A DNA stretch of 30,500 nucleotides from Tubiluchus corallicola (lineage: Eukaryota; Priapulida; Priapulimorpha; Priapulimorphida; Tubiluchidae), in the NCBI GenBank assembly GCA_030141605.1, contig JAQGDQ010002457.1, positions 1 to 30,500 of the forward strand, written 5' to 3'. The notes under the pieces are model-generated. The model worked only from the letters and a program-made list of their open reading frames with translations. It was not told where the DNA came from and ran no database searches. The stretch's first letter is position 1, and each line of letters begins with the position of its first letter. Both the position numbers and the translations under genes were made by a program. Shown here piece by piece: positions 8,922 through 18,194 of the stretch.

Positions 8922-9911
8922 TCACGTCTGAGCTTCTTCTCGATAGTCCATCAAATAGTGATAAACCTGCCCTAAAGATATGCAGCCGTCGTTTGGAGGC
9001 AGGTATTTATGGATGTGTGGTCTTAGCCCGTAGTTTTGTAGTTTTTTCACCAGTATTTTCAGAAAAAGAGTGTTTTGCATAACGCCTCCGCTCAGGACAA
9101 CATCCTTGAGGCCTGTGTGATCTGCTATACTTTTGCAGACGTCTGCGGACTGTGAAGCTAGGGTGTTGTGAAACTTTGCGGCAACGGTTTTTCTTGCCAC
9201 ACCTTTTGACAAGTCGTTTAGAACTCCATCTATGATGTTGCCCATATGGAGCACACCGTCTTTGTAGTCATAATCGTATGTCTTAGAACATTCCTCTCCG
9301 TTTGCCATCTGTTCCATTAGTATAGCGGTATGGGCTTCAAACTCATTTTTTGGAACACCCGTAATAATGCTCCCTATACTCTCAAAGAATCTCCCGGCAC
9401 TGGAGCTTTGCACGGTATTTATTCCCGCCTTTATCATCCTTTTTTGATACATCAGAACGTCAGGCGGTATGTTCAGGCTGTCACAGACGAATTCTCCCCA
9501 TCTATCTGCAAGCCCTGTTCCCTGAAGGTAGTTTAACAACACCCTTGCGGGCTCTCTTATTGCGACATCTCCACCGGTTAAGGGGATATATTCCATATGA
9601 TATCTTCTGCTTATCTTCCCATCCATCAATGAAAAGAACTCCCCACCCCACACGGAACCATCTCTGCCAAATCCTGTGCCGTCAAATACTACTCCTATGA
9701 CATCATCCGTGAGACCATTTTCTGCCATGCAGGCGGCAAGGTGAGCTTCGTGGTGTTGCACCATACACCTCGGCGTATCTGTTTGTGAGAAGGTACTGGT
9801 AAAGTAGGCGGGATGCATGTCATTTATGAGCAGGTCGGGCTTGGCGTCAAAGAGGTTTACCATGTTGTCATATACCTCCCTATAATATTCCAGGGCAGAA
9901 GATGTATCCAA
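8922..9911 (-). pseudogene. hypF: hypF, C-terminal piece (Kae1/TsaD-like carbamoyltransferase domain) after frameshift
   Basis: This 329-residue frame holds the second half of HypF. Visible are NDMHPAYFTS, the metal-binding MVQHHEAHLAACM, FDGTGFGRDGSVWGGEF, SGGVMQN and the C-terminal LPPNDGCISLGQ. HypF makes the thiocyanate/cyano ligand precursor of [NiFe] hydrogenase from carbamoyl phosphate, with HypE. The first codon shown is a TTG, not a credible start. The same frame stays open a little further, and YIGDLDTS directly continues the upstream piece. A single base missing near 9920-9927 would rejoin the two halves. Joined length would be about 768 residues, normal for HypF. It may be a true pseudogene or a sequencing error. 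Confidence 0.88.
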
Positions 9912-9916
9912 ATCTC

Positions 9917-11227
9917 CTATGTACTGCTTACAAACGCGTAGTTATCTTTATCACGGTTATGGTCGTTTTGATGCGCCCCAAGGCCTAAAATGGGTTTATC
10001 CAACTTCTTTGATAAGTATATCGGTGCAGGGGCAAAACCCCTTGCTCGACGATACATGTACACACTAGGCTCATTATCGATGGAGATGACCTTTAGCAGG
10101 CTATCGTCTGACCTGTTTCTGATATCCCTGTTATGATGGAGGAAATTATCTGTGAATTTATGGAGTTTTGCTTCGGCACCTTCAACATCTTTTGCTATCG
10201 GTTCATCCTGAAGATTGCCGCTTGTGGCGATGACGAAGTCTGTATTTAGGTATCTGAATAAAAGTTTGTGCAAAGGGGTATAGGGGAGCATTACTCCCAC
10301 ATCGTTTCCGACAGGATTTGCAAGGCGCTTCAAAACTTCATCATGAAAATTGTCCACAATAACTATGGGTGACATTGATGAGGTGAGCATTTTCTCCTCT
10401 TCTCGAGTGATTTTGCAATGCTCCTTTAAAATATCTATGTCCCTGCACATGACGGCGAAAGGCTTAGAGTGGCGCCCCTTTAGTTGTCTCAATGATGACA
10501 CGGCAGAGCTATTTGTGGCATCCAGTATAATGTGGTAGCCTCCCAGCCCCTTCAGGGCGAGTATTCCTCCCATATTCACCTTCAAAGCTGCTTGAATTAT
10601 GGCTTGAGTGCCTTTGAACTGGCGGAAATAAACGTTCGGCCCGCAAACTGCACAAGCGTTGGGCTGGGCGTGAAATCTTCTGTTTGTAGGATCAAGATAC
10701 TCCTTCTGGCAAGGCTCGCACATTTGAAATTTGGACATCACCGTATTTGCCCTGTCGTATGGAACCGTTTCAACGATAGAATATCTTGGCCCGCAGTTTG
10801 TGCAATTTATGAATGGATACATGTATCTTCTGTCATTTTTGTCAAACATCTCCGCTTCACAAAGCGCACAAGTGGCGGCGTCTGGCGTTATGGATGTATT
10901 TTTTTTAGCAGACTGCCCAGACTCCAGGATGGAAAATGACGCGTATTCCTCTTCGTAAACTGTTTCTGTTTCAATCTTTGCAATGTGGGAAAGGGGCGGA
11001 GGACTGTGCTGTATTTCATTCATGAACGCTTCTATTTTCTCATCTGCCCCCTGCAAAAGTATTGTGACGCCTTCGGTATCGTTCAGGACGTAACCTGTCA
11101 ACCCCAGTGAGACAGCGCAGTTGTACACAGCAGGTCTGAAGCCGACACCCTGTACAAGCCCTGTGATTTTTATCTGAAGAGAGGGTCTTTTTATTTTTCT
11201 TGTTGAAAATAAAACGTTCGTCAGCAT
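9917..11227 (-). pseudogene. hypF: hypF, N-terminal piece (acylphosphatase, zinc fingers, YrdC domain)
   Basis: The N-terminal part of the hydrogenase maturation carbamoyltransferase. Domains in order: acylphosphatase (ITGLVQGVGFRPAVYNCA), two zinc-finger-like CxxC pairs (CALC...CTNC and CEPC...CAVC), and a YrdC-type domain (LKGLGGYHIILDATN, KGRHSKPFAVMC). It ends at a TAG at 9917 just after a segment matching ILGLGA of other HypF proteins. I chose the ATG at 11227. The frame is open to 11356, but that would overlap the divergent rsmF-like gene and add residues absent from the family. No other hyp or hydrogenase structural genes are in the window. The immediate neighbours are an ABC system and an rRNA methyltransferase. 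Confidence 0.88.
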
Positions 11228-11269
11228 AATGAAGGTTAGCACGATGGCAAAATAAATAGAAGGTTTTTT

Positions 11270-12649
11270 GTGAAACACAGCGGACTTGTCGCATTCGAAG
11301 ATGTCTACCGATCTGTCATGAAGGATGATTTTGATAGATTTATATCGGCTCTTCAAGCAAAGCCCAGCAAGTATTTGCGATTTAATAGGACAAATAAGGA
11401 GAGCTATTATTTAGACGCCACAGACAGCCTACATCTTAAGAGTACGGAGCTTGCGGATGTTTACGAACTGTCCCAGGGGGATGAGACGAAGCTCAGCGGA
11501 ACCGTCTCTTTCCAGGTTGGGGGCTACTATATCTTGAGTCCATCATCCTGCCTTGCATCATACATTCTGAGCGATGCGTTAAACTCAGTTTCAAGTCCTG
11601 CAATCCTCGATATGTGCGCGGCACCAGGGGGAAAGACCACCGTATTAAGTGACAGGATAGGTAGAAAAGGGATCATCATAGCGAACGAGTTTTCAGGTAA
11701 AAGACTGAAGTCCTTGCACTTTAATCTGGAAAAGTATGGCTGCTACAATGTAAAAACAACATCTTTGGATGGTAGAGTTGCTTTTAAATATTTTGCAGAT
11801 AGATTTGACGGCGTCTTGTTAGATGCTCCTTGCAGCAATGAGAACAAGATCTATCGAAGCAAAATCTTGAAGAATGAATGGAGTGCCCAACTCAACGAGA
11901 GGATGGCAGAGCTTCAGAAGCATCTTGTGAATTCTGCCATAAAATGTTTGAAGCCTGGTGGATTTCTTCTCTATTCTACATGCACATTTTCTGTCCTGGA
12001 GAATGAGGATATTCTGAAAAATGCACTCGAAGAGTTTGACGATATGGAGTTGATAGACATAAATTGCGGCAACTACCACAGGGGAATATCCGGAAGAGAT
12101 GGTATTGATGAGCGTGTGATAAGAATCTTTCCACATCTCGACGGATACGACGGCTTTTTCATCTCCCTATTGCGCAAAAAGGGAGAACTTACACAAAATG
12201 ACAATAACCGAAGTAAGATGGATAGAAGAGCTTTGAGTGTGATCAACAATTATTATAATGATTTTGATGAAGGTATTGCAATTTGTGAAACTTCAAATAA
12301 TCAATTTGAGTTGAGGACGTCAACGGAGCTGGGCTTCGATGGTCTGTACCGGAAAACGGGGATTAACCATATGAAATTTATCAAAGACAGACCGATATTC
12401 AATGCCGGTGGATTGTGGGAAACAGGCGCGTTTTTGAAGGAAAATCATACATTATCTGTTGACAGAGCAGGAGCTTTGAAGTATTTGAATGGGTTTGATC
12501 TGGATTTGCCTGTTAGTGATGAGGTGTGTTGTCTGTTCTTTAATGGTATCCCCGTGGGGCCCGTTAAGAGGGTAGGTAACGGACTTAAGAATAAGCTGGA
12601 TAGGTACTTTTTGCACGGCAAGTCTATAAATTTTGGCGATTACTTGTAA
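11270..12649 (+). CDS. RsmB/RsmF-like 16S rRNA m5C methyltransferase
   Basis: SAM-dependent RNA cytosine-C5 methyltransferase of the NOL1/NOP2/Sun family. The SAM-binding motif DMCAAPGGKTT, motif IV DAPCSNEN with its cysteine, and motif VI LLYSTCTFSVLENED with the catalytic TC cysteine are all intact. The C-terminal 150 or so residues fit the RsmF-type PUA-like tail (FNAGGLWETGAFLKEN). The start is GTG at 11270, preceded by AGAAGG six bases upstream. The region from residue 8 on aligns with the usual N-terminal helical segment, so a later ATG is less likely. It is divergent from hypF, with about 42 bases between the starts, and opens the plus-strand operon. Confidence 0.88.
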   Translation: MKHSGLVAFEDVYRSVMKDDFDRFISALQAKPSKYLRFNRTNKESYYLDATDSLHLKSTELADVYELSQGDETKLSGTVSFQVGGYYILSPSSCLASYILSDALNSVSSPAILDMCAAPGGKTTVLSDRIGRKGIIIANEFSGKRLKSLHFNLEKYGCYNVKTTSLDGRVAFKYFADRFDGVLLDAPCSNENKIYRSKILKNEWSAQLNERMAELQKHLVNSAIKCLKPGGFLLYSTCTFSVLENEDILKNALEEFDDMELIDINCGNYHRGISGRDGIDERVIRIFPHLDGYDGFFISLLRKKGELTQNDNNRSKMDRRALSVINNYYNDFDEGIAICETSNNQFELRTSTELGFDGLYRKTGINHMKFIKDRPIFNAGGLWETGAFLKENHTLSVDRAGALKYLNGFDLDLPVSDEVCCLFFNGIPVGPVKRVGNGLKNKLDRYFLHGKSINFGDYL

Positions 12650-12670
12650 TCCAATTTTGTGGTGTTTGGT

Positions 12671-13933
12671 ATGAAGACTGTTTTATTATCGATCTTCCTT
12701 TTATTGAATTTTACCGCCTTTGCATTCTGTCAAGATGAGATAATGGCGAGTGTATTCGGTGATGTTGATGTTCCTTTAAGTGTGGTTGTGGTTGATAAAT
12801 CACTAAAAAAGCTGTTCTTAACAGAGCTTGACGGGGAGGAGTACAGAGTATTAGACTCCTTTGATATACTCACAGGCAGCGCAGATGGGGACAAAATGGT
12901 GGAAGGTGACGAAAAGACCCCCGAAGGGACGTATTATGTCACCGGTGAGACCAAGAGTGAAGAGCTGCTCAGAAAATACGGCGATTATGCAAAAATATAT
13001 GGAGCGGGTGCTTATCCCCTTGATTACCCCAATGCTCTCGATAAAGCGCAGAAAAAAACTGGCTACGGTATATGGCTTCACGGTCTGAACCCGGAGGGGA
13101 GCAAGCCCGCTACACAGGGTTGTGTTGCAATGAGCAATGACAATTACAGCTCTCTGGATGATTATGTTGGCATAGAGACCCCTGTAGTCATCGGTGAAAC
13201 GATTACCAAACTGTCCAGACAGGAATATCGCCTCAAGAGAGCAGAGCACATAGGTCATCTGGCAAGCTTTATTTCAGCTTGGGAAGGGAATGATGAAGAA
13301 ACCTATAAATCCTACTTTGATGATGAGTTTAGGACTTTGCAAGGTCAAAAATATGGGAGCTACCTGAATAAGAAAACATATTTGATGAAGAGCTATCCAT
13401 ACAAAAGGATACGTACGGATAATGTCAAAGTGTTTAGCGTGGGCGAGAAGGTGACTTATGATTTCAATCAGTTTTACTGTGCGGAAAATATGATCTCCTA
13501 TGGCAATAAAAGGCTATACTTGAACGGAAATGATGACGGTGTATTCAAGATATATTCCGAAACGTACACACCGCTAGCGGTGGACAGACTGATTGAAAAC
13601 TCTGTCGACCAGTTTCTCAAAAGTTGGCAAGAAGCTTGGGAAGAAAAAGATATTGATACTTACGGAAGTCATTATTTTGACAAATTTTCTCATAGAAGTA
13701 TGGATAAGGATGAATATTTGGCTCGCAAGCTAACCCTTTTTGAAGAACATCAAAGTATTTCCGTTTCTTTGTCTGATGTGAAGATATATCGCACAAGCCC
13801 TACCAAATATAAGGTACAATTTAAGCAGGACTATCGCAGTTCTGTTCACGGTGATGTTGGTATCAAAACGTTAACGATTGTTGGATGTCCCGGGGATTTC
13901 AGCATAGTCAGTGAAGTTTGGACTAGTTTATGA
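12671..13933 (+). CDS. L,D-transpeptidase-fold protein with two NTF2-like domains (Csd6/Pgp2-like)
   Basis: Exported YkuD-fold protein. It has a signal peptide at residues 1 to about 20, then a catalytic domain to about residue 190 with His137 and Cys151 in IWLHGLN...TQGCVAMSN. Two C-terminal NTF2-like repeats follow, each with a FISAWEG/QEAWEEKD-type helix and a beta sheet. In Helicobacter pylori Csd6 and Campylobacter Pgp2 this architecture trims peptidoglycan tetrapeptides (L,D-carboxypeptidase) and sets helical shape. The next gene is a Csd4/Pgp1 homologue, which supports that role. I chose the ATG at 12671 (MKTVLLSIFLLL) over the in-frame GTGs upstream because it gives a clean signal peptide. 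The stop overlaps the next start (ATGA). Confidence 0.82.
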   Translation: MKTVLLSIFLLLNFTAFAFCQDEIMASVFGDVDVPLSVVVVDKSLKKLFLTELDGEEYRVLDSFDILTGSADGDKMVEGDEKTPEGTYYVTGETKSEELLRKYGDYAKIYGAGAYPLDYPNALDKAQKKTGYGIWLHGLNPEGSKPATQGCVAMSNDNYSSLDDYVGIETPVVIGETITKLSRQEYRLKRAEHIGHLASFISAWEGNDEETYKSYFDDEFRTLQGQKYGSYLNKKTYLMKSYPYKRIRTDNVKVFSVGEKVTYDFNQFYCAENMISYGNKRLYLNGNDDGVFKIYSETYTPLAVDRLIENSVDQFLKSWQEAWEEKDIDTYGSHYFDKFSHRSMDKDEYLARKLTLFEEHQSISVSLSDVKIYRTSPTKYKVQFKQDYRSSVHGDVGIKTLTIVGCPGDFSIVSEVWTSL

Positions 13934-15365
13934 GCAAGTTGAGCATCTTTTTTGTTTTGATGATCTTATCTTTTTGCCTTCCGTTGTTTGCGGAGAGACC
14001 TTACAGTGAAGTTGAAGTACATTTCCCTGGCACTGACTATGAGCTCAAGGTATACAAGATATATGGCCGCTATGATGGCAACACCATATTTATACTTGGG
14101 GGTATTCAGGGAGATGAGCCAGGCGGTTACTTATCGGCGGATCTTTACTCTGATATTAGGCTTTTGAAGGGCAATTTGATCGTAGTGCCGAGAGCCAATA
14201 TCAAATCGATAATACTGTATAATCGAGGGATTGATGGCGATATGAATCGTCAATTTGGCAAAGCCGAACCCAAAGAGGACATGCGCGGTGTTGTGAGTGT
14301 CATAAAGGAGCTGATGGGGAGTCTGATATTTTCTAAACCTTCACGATGGTTGGGGGTTTTATTATCCTGAATATCTGAATAAATGGAGAAATCCAAAGAG
14401 ATTTGGTCAATCTGTGATAGTTGATGGAGATCGGTATTTTTGCGAAGATGGGCGTGTGTTGGACATGGAGGAGGCTGCAAAATATGCCATAAATTTTGCT
14501 AATGAAAGGATAGTGGAGGAGCAATATTTTATGCATTATATGAACACCAGAACGAATTGCTCGACTATGTTGGCATGGATCATTCTGCCACCTATTTTGC
14601 TCTTACTGAGCACTGTATTCCATCTTGGTATAGAAGCTTCCAAAAAATCTTCCGACGACGGAACTAAAAACGCTTCACCACAACGTTGCCATCAATGGAT
14701 TTATGGAATACTACGGCGTAATATCCGACTATCCCGTTATATTGCTTGAGAAGCCTACTCTTGACTACTCTGTGGTTAAGATCAATGGTAGCCCCCGGAT
14801 GGTTCGTGATAAGGACACCATATTCTTAAACGCAGGAGATCACTTGATGGTGAGTCACATCGTCTCAAACTATAGGCGTGGCGTGACTTGTGACATCTAC
14901 GGAACAGGACGCTACAACGACTACGGTAGAAATGTTCGTGTTGATCAGGATACTAAAATAGTCTTCAGAAAGGATCATGAAGTGATTGGTGAAGTTTACG
15001 TAACTACCAATCATCCTGCTTCCCCTGAGAATTGGGTATTTCTGTATAGCTTGAATGGAAATAATATGTTGGTTGGTGACGGAGACACTGTGCATGTCAA
15101 GAAAGGTGATAGGTTTGTTGTCAAGAAGCTATTTTGTGACGGATCAACCTGTAATGGAGAGGACTACCCTATTAACATAAAGGGCTACGTCCCGCCCGAG
15201 ATGGAGATCAACACTGGGGATGATAGGGACTATACTCTTCACGTTGGCAAGGATAAGTTCATGAAGAAATATGCCACAGACAGTACTGGCAATACTTATC
15301 CCGTAATATCTGAAAAAGCGTTCAATGGAAAATCTTTGCAGTTCTTTATATCAATAGTTGAGTAA
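13930..15365 (+). pseudogene. Csd4/Pgp1-like peptidoglycan D,L-carboxypeptidase, broken by several indels
   Basis: M14-type zinc carboxypeptidase homologue. It begins with a signal peptide (MSKLSIFFVLMILSFCLPLFA) and has GGIQGDEPGG, where Gln and Glu are the zinc ligands of the Csd4 type. The frame stops at 14370. Reading in shifted frames recovers the rest: LNLHDGWGFYYPEYLNKW with the zinc His (from about 14333), EHQNELLDYVGMDHSATYFA (from 14542), GIEASK (14627) and ELKTLHHNVAINGF (14661). A long beta-rich C-terminal part follows in one frame to 15365. Likely indels are at the T run 14329-14332, at 14535-14541, at about 14624-14627, and in the A6 run 14642-14647. Total length fits a Csd4 protein. 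It overlaps the L,D-transpeptidase stop (ATGA). Confidence 0.8.
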
Positions 15366-15413
15366 CATTTAAGGGTAGTCTGGGCAGCTCAAGTTTTGAT
15401 GACTGTTTCCGGC

Positions 15414-15418
15414 AGGAG
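15414..15418 (+). promoter_or_regulatory. Ribosome binding site AGGAG for thiE with a non-ATG start
   Basis: AGGAG lies eight bases before an ATT (15427) and 11 bases before an ATA (15430). These are in frame with thiE and just upstream of its conserved N-terminal strand. The annotated-looking ATG at 15472 has no such site near it. The ribosome site therefore favours an upstream, non-canonical or mutated start. Confidence 0.5.
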
Positions 15419-15426
15419 TTTAAAAA

Positions 15427-16050
15427 ATTATAGAAAAATATCTAAAACTTTACCTTATTTTAGAAACGGATATGCTTAAAGTACCCTTGGAAGACTTCAT
15501 TGACAGCGTGATAAGGGGCGGTATTACCGCCATCCAGGTGAGAAATAAAGGAAGTTCTGACAAGAAACTGTATGATGTGTGCAAGACCGTTCGGGAACAG
15601 ATTCTTGGCAGGGATATCCTTTTCATCGTCAATGACAGGGTTGATATAGCCGCCTTTGTTTCTGCTGGCGGAGTTCATGTTGGTGCTTCAGATGTGCCTC
15701 CGGATCTTATTCGACAGCATTTTCCAAGTATGCTGCTGGGTTACTCCTGTAACAATATGAGCGATGTTAACGCAGCCATAAGTTGCAAGGCTGACTACAT
15801 CGGGGTGGGACCTGCAAACTACACCAATACTAAAGAAAACCTCAGACAAGTCTTGACAGTAGACGAGATTGGGAAGCTCATCGATGCAGCTTCCATGCCT
15901 GGAGTCGCCATAGGCGGGATCGATGAGGAGAATATTTCAAATCTGCGTGGCTTGGGTCTTTCGGGTGTTGCCGTGTCATCTAGCTTATGTGCAAGCTATA
16001 ACCCTTATGAGAAAGCTCTAAAGCTTAGACAAATGTGCGAAAAGCTATGA
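15427..16050 (+). CDS. thiE: Thiamine-phosphate synthase
   Basis: Joins HMP-PP and the thiazole phosphate to make thiamine phosphate. Motifs of the TIM-barrel ThiE family: GGITAIQVRNKG, diphosphate-binding FIVNDRVDIAAF, GVHVGASDVPP, ADYIGVGPANYTNTKE and GVAIGGI. The first ATG is at 15472, but the 15 codons upstream read KYLKLYLILETD, the normal first beta strand of ThiE. No ATG, GTG or TTG occurs between an in-frame stop at 15421 and that ATG. I propose an ATT start at 15427, since AGGAG sits eight bases upstream; this gives 207 residues, normal for ThiE. A mutated ATG (ATA at 15430) or an indel are alternatives. The 3' end overlaps thiL. Confidence 0.85.
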   Translation: MIEKYLKLYLILETDMLKVPLEDFIDSVIRGGITAIQVRNKGSSDKKLYDVCKTVREQILGRDILFIVNDRVDIAAFVSAGGVHVGASDVPPDLIRQHFPSMLLGYSCNNMSDVNAAISCKADYIGVGPANYTNTKENLRQVLTVDEIGKLIDAASMPGVAIGGIDEENISNLRGLGLSGVAVSSSLCASYNPYEKALKLRQMCEKL

Positions 16051-16946
16051 GAGAGTTTGAGTTTATAGATGTTCTTGGGAAGAGCGATGTGGCAGATTTT
16101 GTTTGTGATGATGCTGCGCTTCTTGCAGGCATGCTCTTTACGAAGGATGTGCTCGGTTTGGATGCTCATTATTTGGCTTCTACTCCGCTCTACGAGGTTA
16201 TCTTTAAACTTGTGAGTTCGAATGTCAGCGATATTGCTGCAATGGGCGGGGTGGCAAGGTACGCACTTTTGGGATTGGGCGTTTTGGAGTGTTCAGCAAA
16301 TGAAAGGCTTGTAGATCACATAAATGAGTGTTTTAAACATTATGGATTAACCTTGATAGGCGGAGATACCGTCTTTGTAACGAAAAATACCTTCTTCTCC
16401 CTGACTGTCATAGGTGAGCCCGGTAAAAACTTGTTAAAACGTTCTGGAGCTTTGGCAGGGGATAAGGTATATCTCTCTCGCCCAACCGGCTTGAGTAAAT
16501 TTTCCCTAGAGAGTGAGCTAGGCACAAAAAATTGGCAAGTGGATAAATATCTGCACTACAAGATGGGGGCAGAAGCTCATCTGGGTAAGACCCTTGGACA
16601 GCTTGCAAGTGTCAACTCATGTGTAGACATCAGTGACGGGCTCGGGGTAGACCTGAATTGCATCGCGACAGCGAGCTGCAAAAGGATAGTTATCGATGCA
16701 GAAAGGCTTCCTTTAGGTGAAATAATGAGCGTCACAGGCCCGCTTGATCGAAATTTGGTGTTAGAATACGCGATAACTTCCGGAGAGGAATACGCTCTTG
16801 CATTCACTACAGGTGATGAAGAACCCCTTCAAGAAATCGGACAAAATCTCTACGAAATAGGGAGAGTAGAGAACGGCAGCGGCACATTTATGATGGATGG
16901 ATGCAAAATGATAGACATTTCCCAAAAGGGCTTTGAGCACTGCTGA
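16047..16946 (+). CDS. thiL: Thiamine-monophosphate kinase
   Basis: Phosphorylates thiamine monophosphate to thiamine pyrophosphate, the next step after ThiE. Of the AIR synthase-like fold; visible motifs are DDAALL near the N-terminus, NVSDIAAMGG, LIGGDTV, GDKVYLSRPTG, CVDISDGLGVDL and SGEEYALAF. The frame is open from a GTG at 16035. I chose the ATG at 16047 because it overlaps the thiE stop (ATGA) and gives the usual N-terminus (MREFEFIDVL). Its length of 299 residues is slightly short for the family. It ends two bases from the convergent glycosyltransferase gene, with no obvious terminator between them. Confidence 0.93.
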   Translation: MREFEFIDVLGKSDVADFVCDDAALLAGMLFTKDVLGLDAHYLASTPLYEVIFKLVSSNVSDIAAMGGVARYALLGLGVLECSANERLVDHINECFKHYGLTLIGGDTVFVTKNTFFSLTVIGEPGKNLLKRSGALAGDKVYLSRPTGLSKFSLESELGTKNWQVDKYLHYKMGAEAHLGKTLGQLASVNSCVDISDGLGVDLNCIATASCKRIVIDAERLPLGEIMSVTGPLDRNLVLEYAITSGEEYALAFTTGDEEPLQEIGQNLYEIGRVENGSGTFMMDGCKMIDISQKGFEHC

Positions 16947-16948
16947 GC

Positions 16949-18157
16949 CTATTTGTTATCCTCTTCCACATAATCCAATATGATATCATCAAAACTGGGT
17001 AGTGCCGATTCCACTCGAGACCAGGCAGAGATAAACCGCAATCCTACCGGATTTTTGATATACTCGTCCCGGGCGATGAGGAGTGCGTTGGAGAATATTT
17101 CGAGTGACTTAATCTCTTGATGCCTATCAAACTTCAATCCGTTTATGCTTGCCAAAGCAGAATATGAGTCCACAGCCTGTCTGCCTTGCTGCATGTACGT
17201 GGAGTAGAGAGTTCTGAAAAATGCAGCTGACAAAATTATACCGTTTTGCGCAAGGACTCTGTACAAACATTTTGCTATATCACAAGCCATCCTAACAAGC
17301 CCTTCGTTAGGATTGTCAGAGGATAGATTGCTGTGTTTGTGTTCATAATTGTCTGCCAGTTCTACTTCACATACTCTGTTTGTGGATACATTTTGATATA
17401 TTTCGCTCAACAAGCCTATTTCAAGCCCCCATGATGGGGATATGCGTATGCTCTTGACAAGATCGCTGGTGATGGCAAATTCGCCAGAGAGAGGGTATCT
17501 GAAGCTGTGCATATAGTTTAAAAATTGGTTTTCATCATCCAGTATCTGCCTTAGAGCCTTGATTAGCGGAAGATAAAATAGTCTGGTAACTCTACCGAAC
17601 AATCTGTCTGTAACCCTTGCGTAGTATCCTTTGGCAAACTCAAAGTTAAACCCATGGTGGGCAAGGGGATATACAAGGCGTGCCACCATATTTCGGGAAT
17701 AATTGATGATGTCACAGTCATGGAGGGCAATGGCGTATTTTTCATTTTGTGCAAGTATGTAGCCCAAAGCCATCCATACAACCCGCCCCTTACCCGGAAC
17801 ATTGACGGGAAAATTCTCATGAAGAAGATCTTTGTAAAGGCTTTGTATGCCAGGCCCGTGATTCCATACTATCCGCACTTTTTGAGGGAGCACGGACATG
17901 TACTCTTTGGTTTTCAAAAATTCTTCTTCATTTGCCTTGTCAAGAGATAGGACGATCAGGTCTATATAGTCTGCCTCTTTAAGCTCGTTTATGATTCTAT
18001 GCATGGCAGGGCGCTCAAATTCAGAATAGAGAGACGGCAACAACAGCGCTATGTTGCTCGTCTTATTGTCTCGCAGATCGCTTTCCAGTTCCACAAGGCT
18101 TCTGATTTTCAAATCTTGAAGCGTAGCTATTATGCCGTTTTGATAAAAATCGCTCAT
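16949..18157 (-). CDS. gpgS: Glucosyl-3-phosphoglycerate synthase-like glycosyltransferase (GT81)
   Basis: 402 residues resembling GpgS/MpgS-type enzymes, which transfer a hexose from a nucleotide sugar to 3-phosphoglycerate. I see LLPSLYSEFERPAMHRIINEL near residue 39, the sugar-nucleotide/3-PGA region GKGRVVWMALGYILA (about 122-136), and a DxD-type HDCDI (residues 146-150) for metal binding. The downstream neighbour in transcription is thiL on the other strand. Upstream, 37 bases away on the same strand, is a HAD phosphatase of the mannosyl/glucosyl-3-phosphoglycerate phosphatase type, as expected for a two-step glucosylglycerate or mannosylglycerate pathway. Which sugar is used cannot be read from the sequence alone. 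Confidence 0.78.
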   Translation of the reverse strand: MSDFYQNGIIATLQDLKIRSLVELESDLRDNKTSNIALLLPSLYSEFERPAMHRIINELKEADYIDLIVLSLDKANEEEFLKTKEYMSVLPQKVRIVWNHGPGIQSLYKDLLHENFPVNVPGKGRVVWMALGYILAQNEKYAIALHDCDIINYSRNMVARLVYPLAHHGFNFEFAKGYYARVTDRLFGRVTRLFYLPLIKALRQILDDENQFLNYMHSFRYPLSGEFAITSDLVKSIRISPSWGLEIGLLSEIYQNVSTNRVCEVELADNYEHKHSNLSSDNPNEGLVRMACDIAKCLYRVLAQNGIILSAAFFRTLYSTYMQQGRQAVDSYSALASINGLKFDRHQEIKSLEIFSNALLIARDEYIKNPVGLRFISAWSRVESALPSFDDIILDYVEEDNK

Positions 18158-18194
18158 ATAAATTACCCCTTATTAAAAGCCTTCGCCGATAAGT

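Noticed and set aside
11040-11294. Minus-strand open frame of 84 codons over the hypF start
   Set aside because: Same strand but a different frame from the acylphosphatase domain of hypF; no family match, so it is an out-of-frame shadow.
14368-14370. TGA in the csd4-like gene as a selenocysteine codon
   Set aside because: The protein similarity continues in a different frame, not through the TGA, so it is a frameshift. The same holds for the A2 TGA at 28187.
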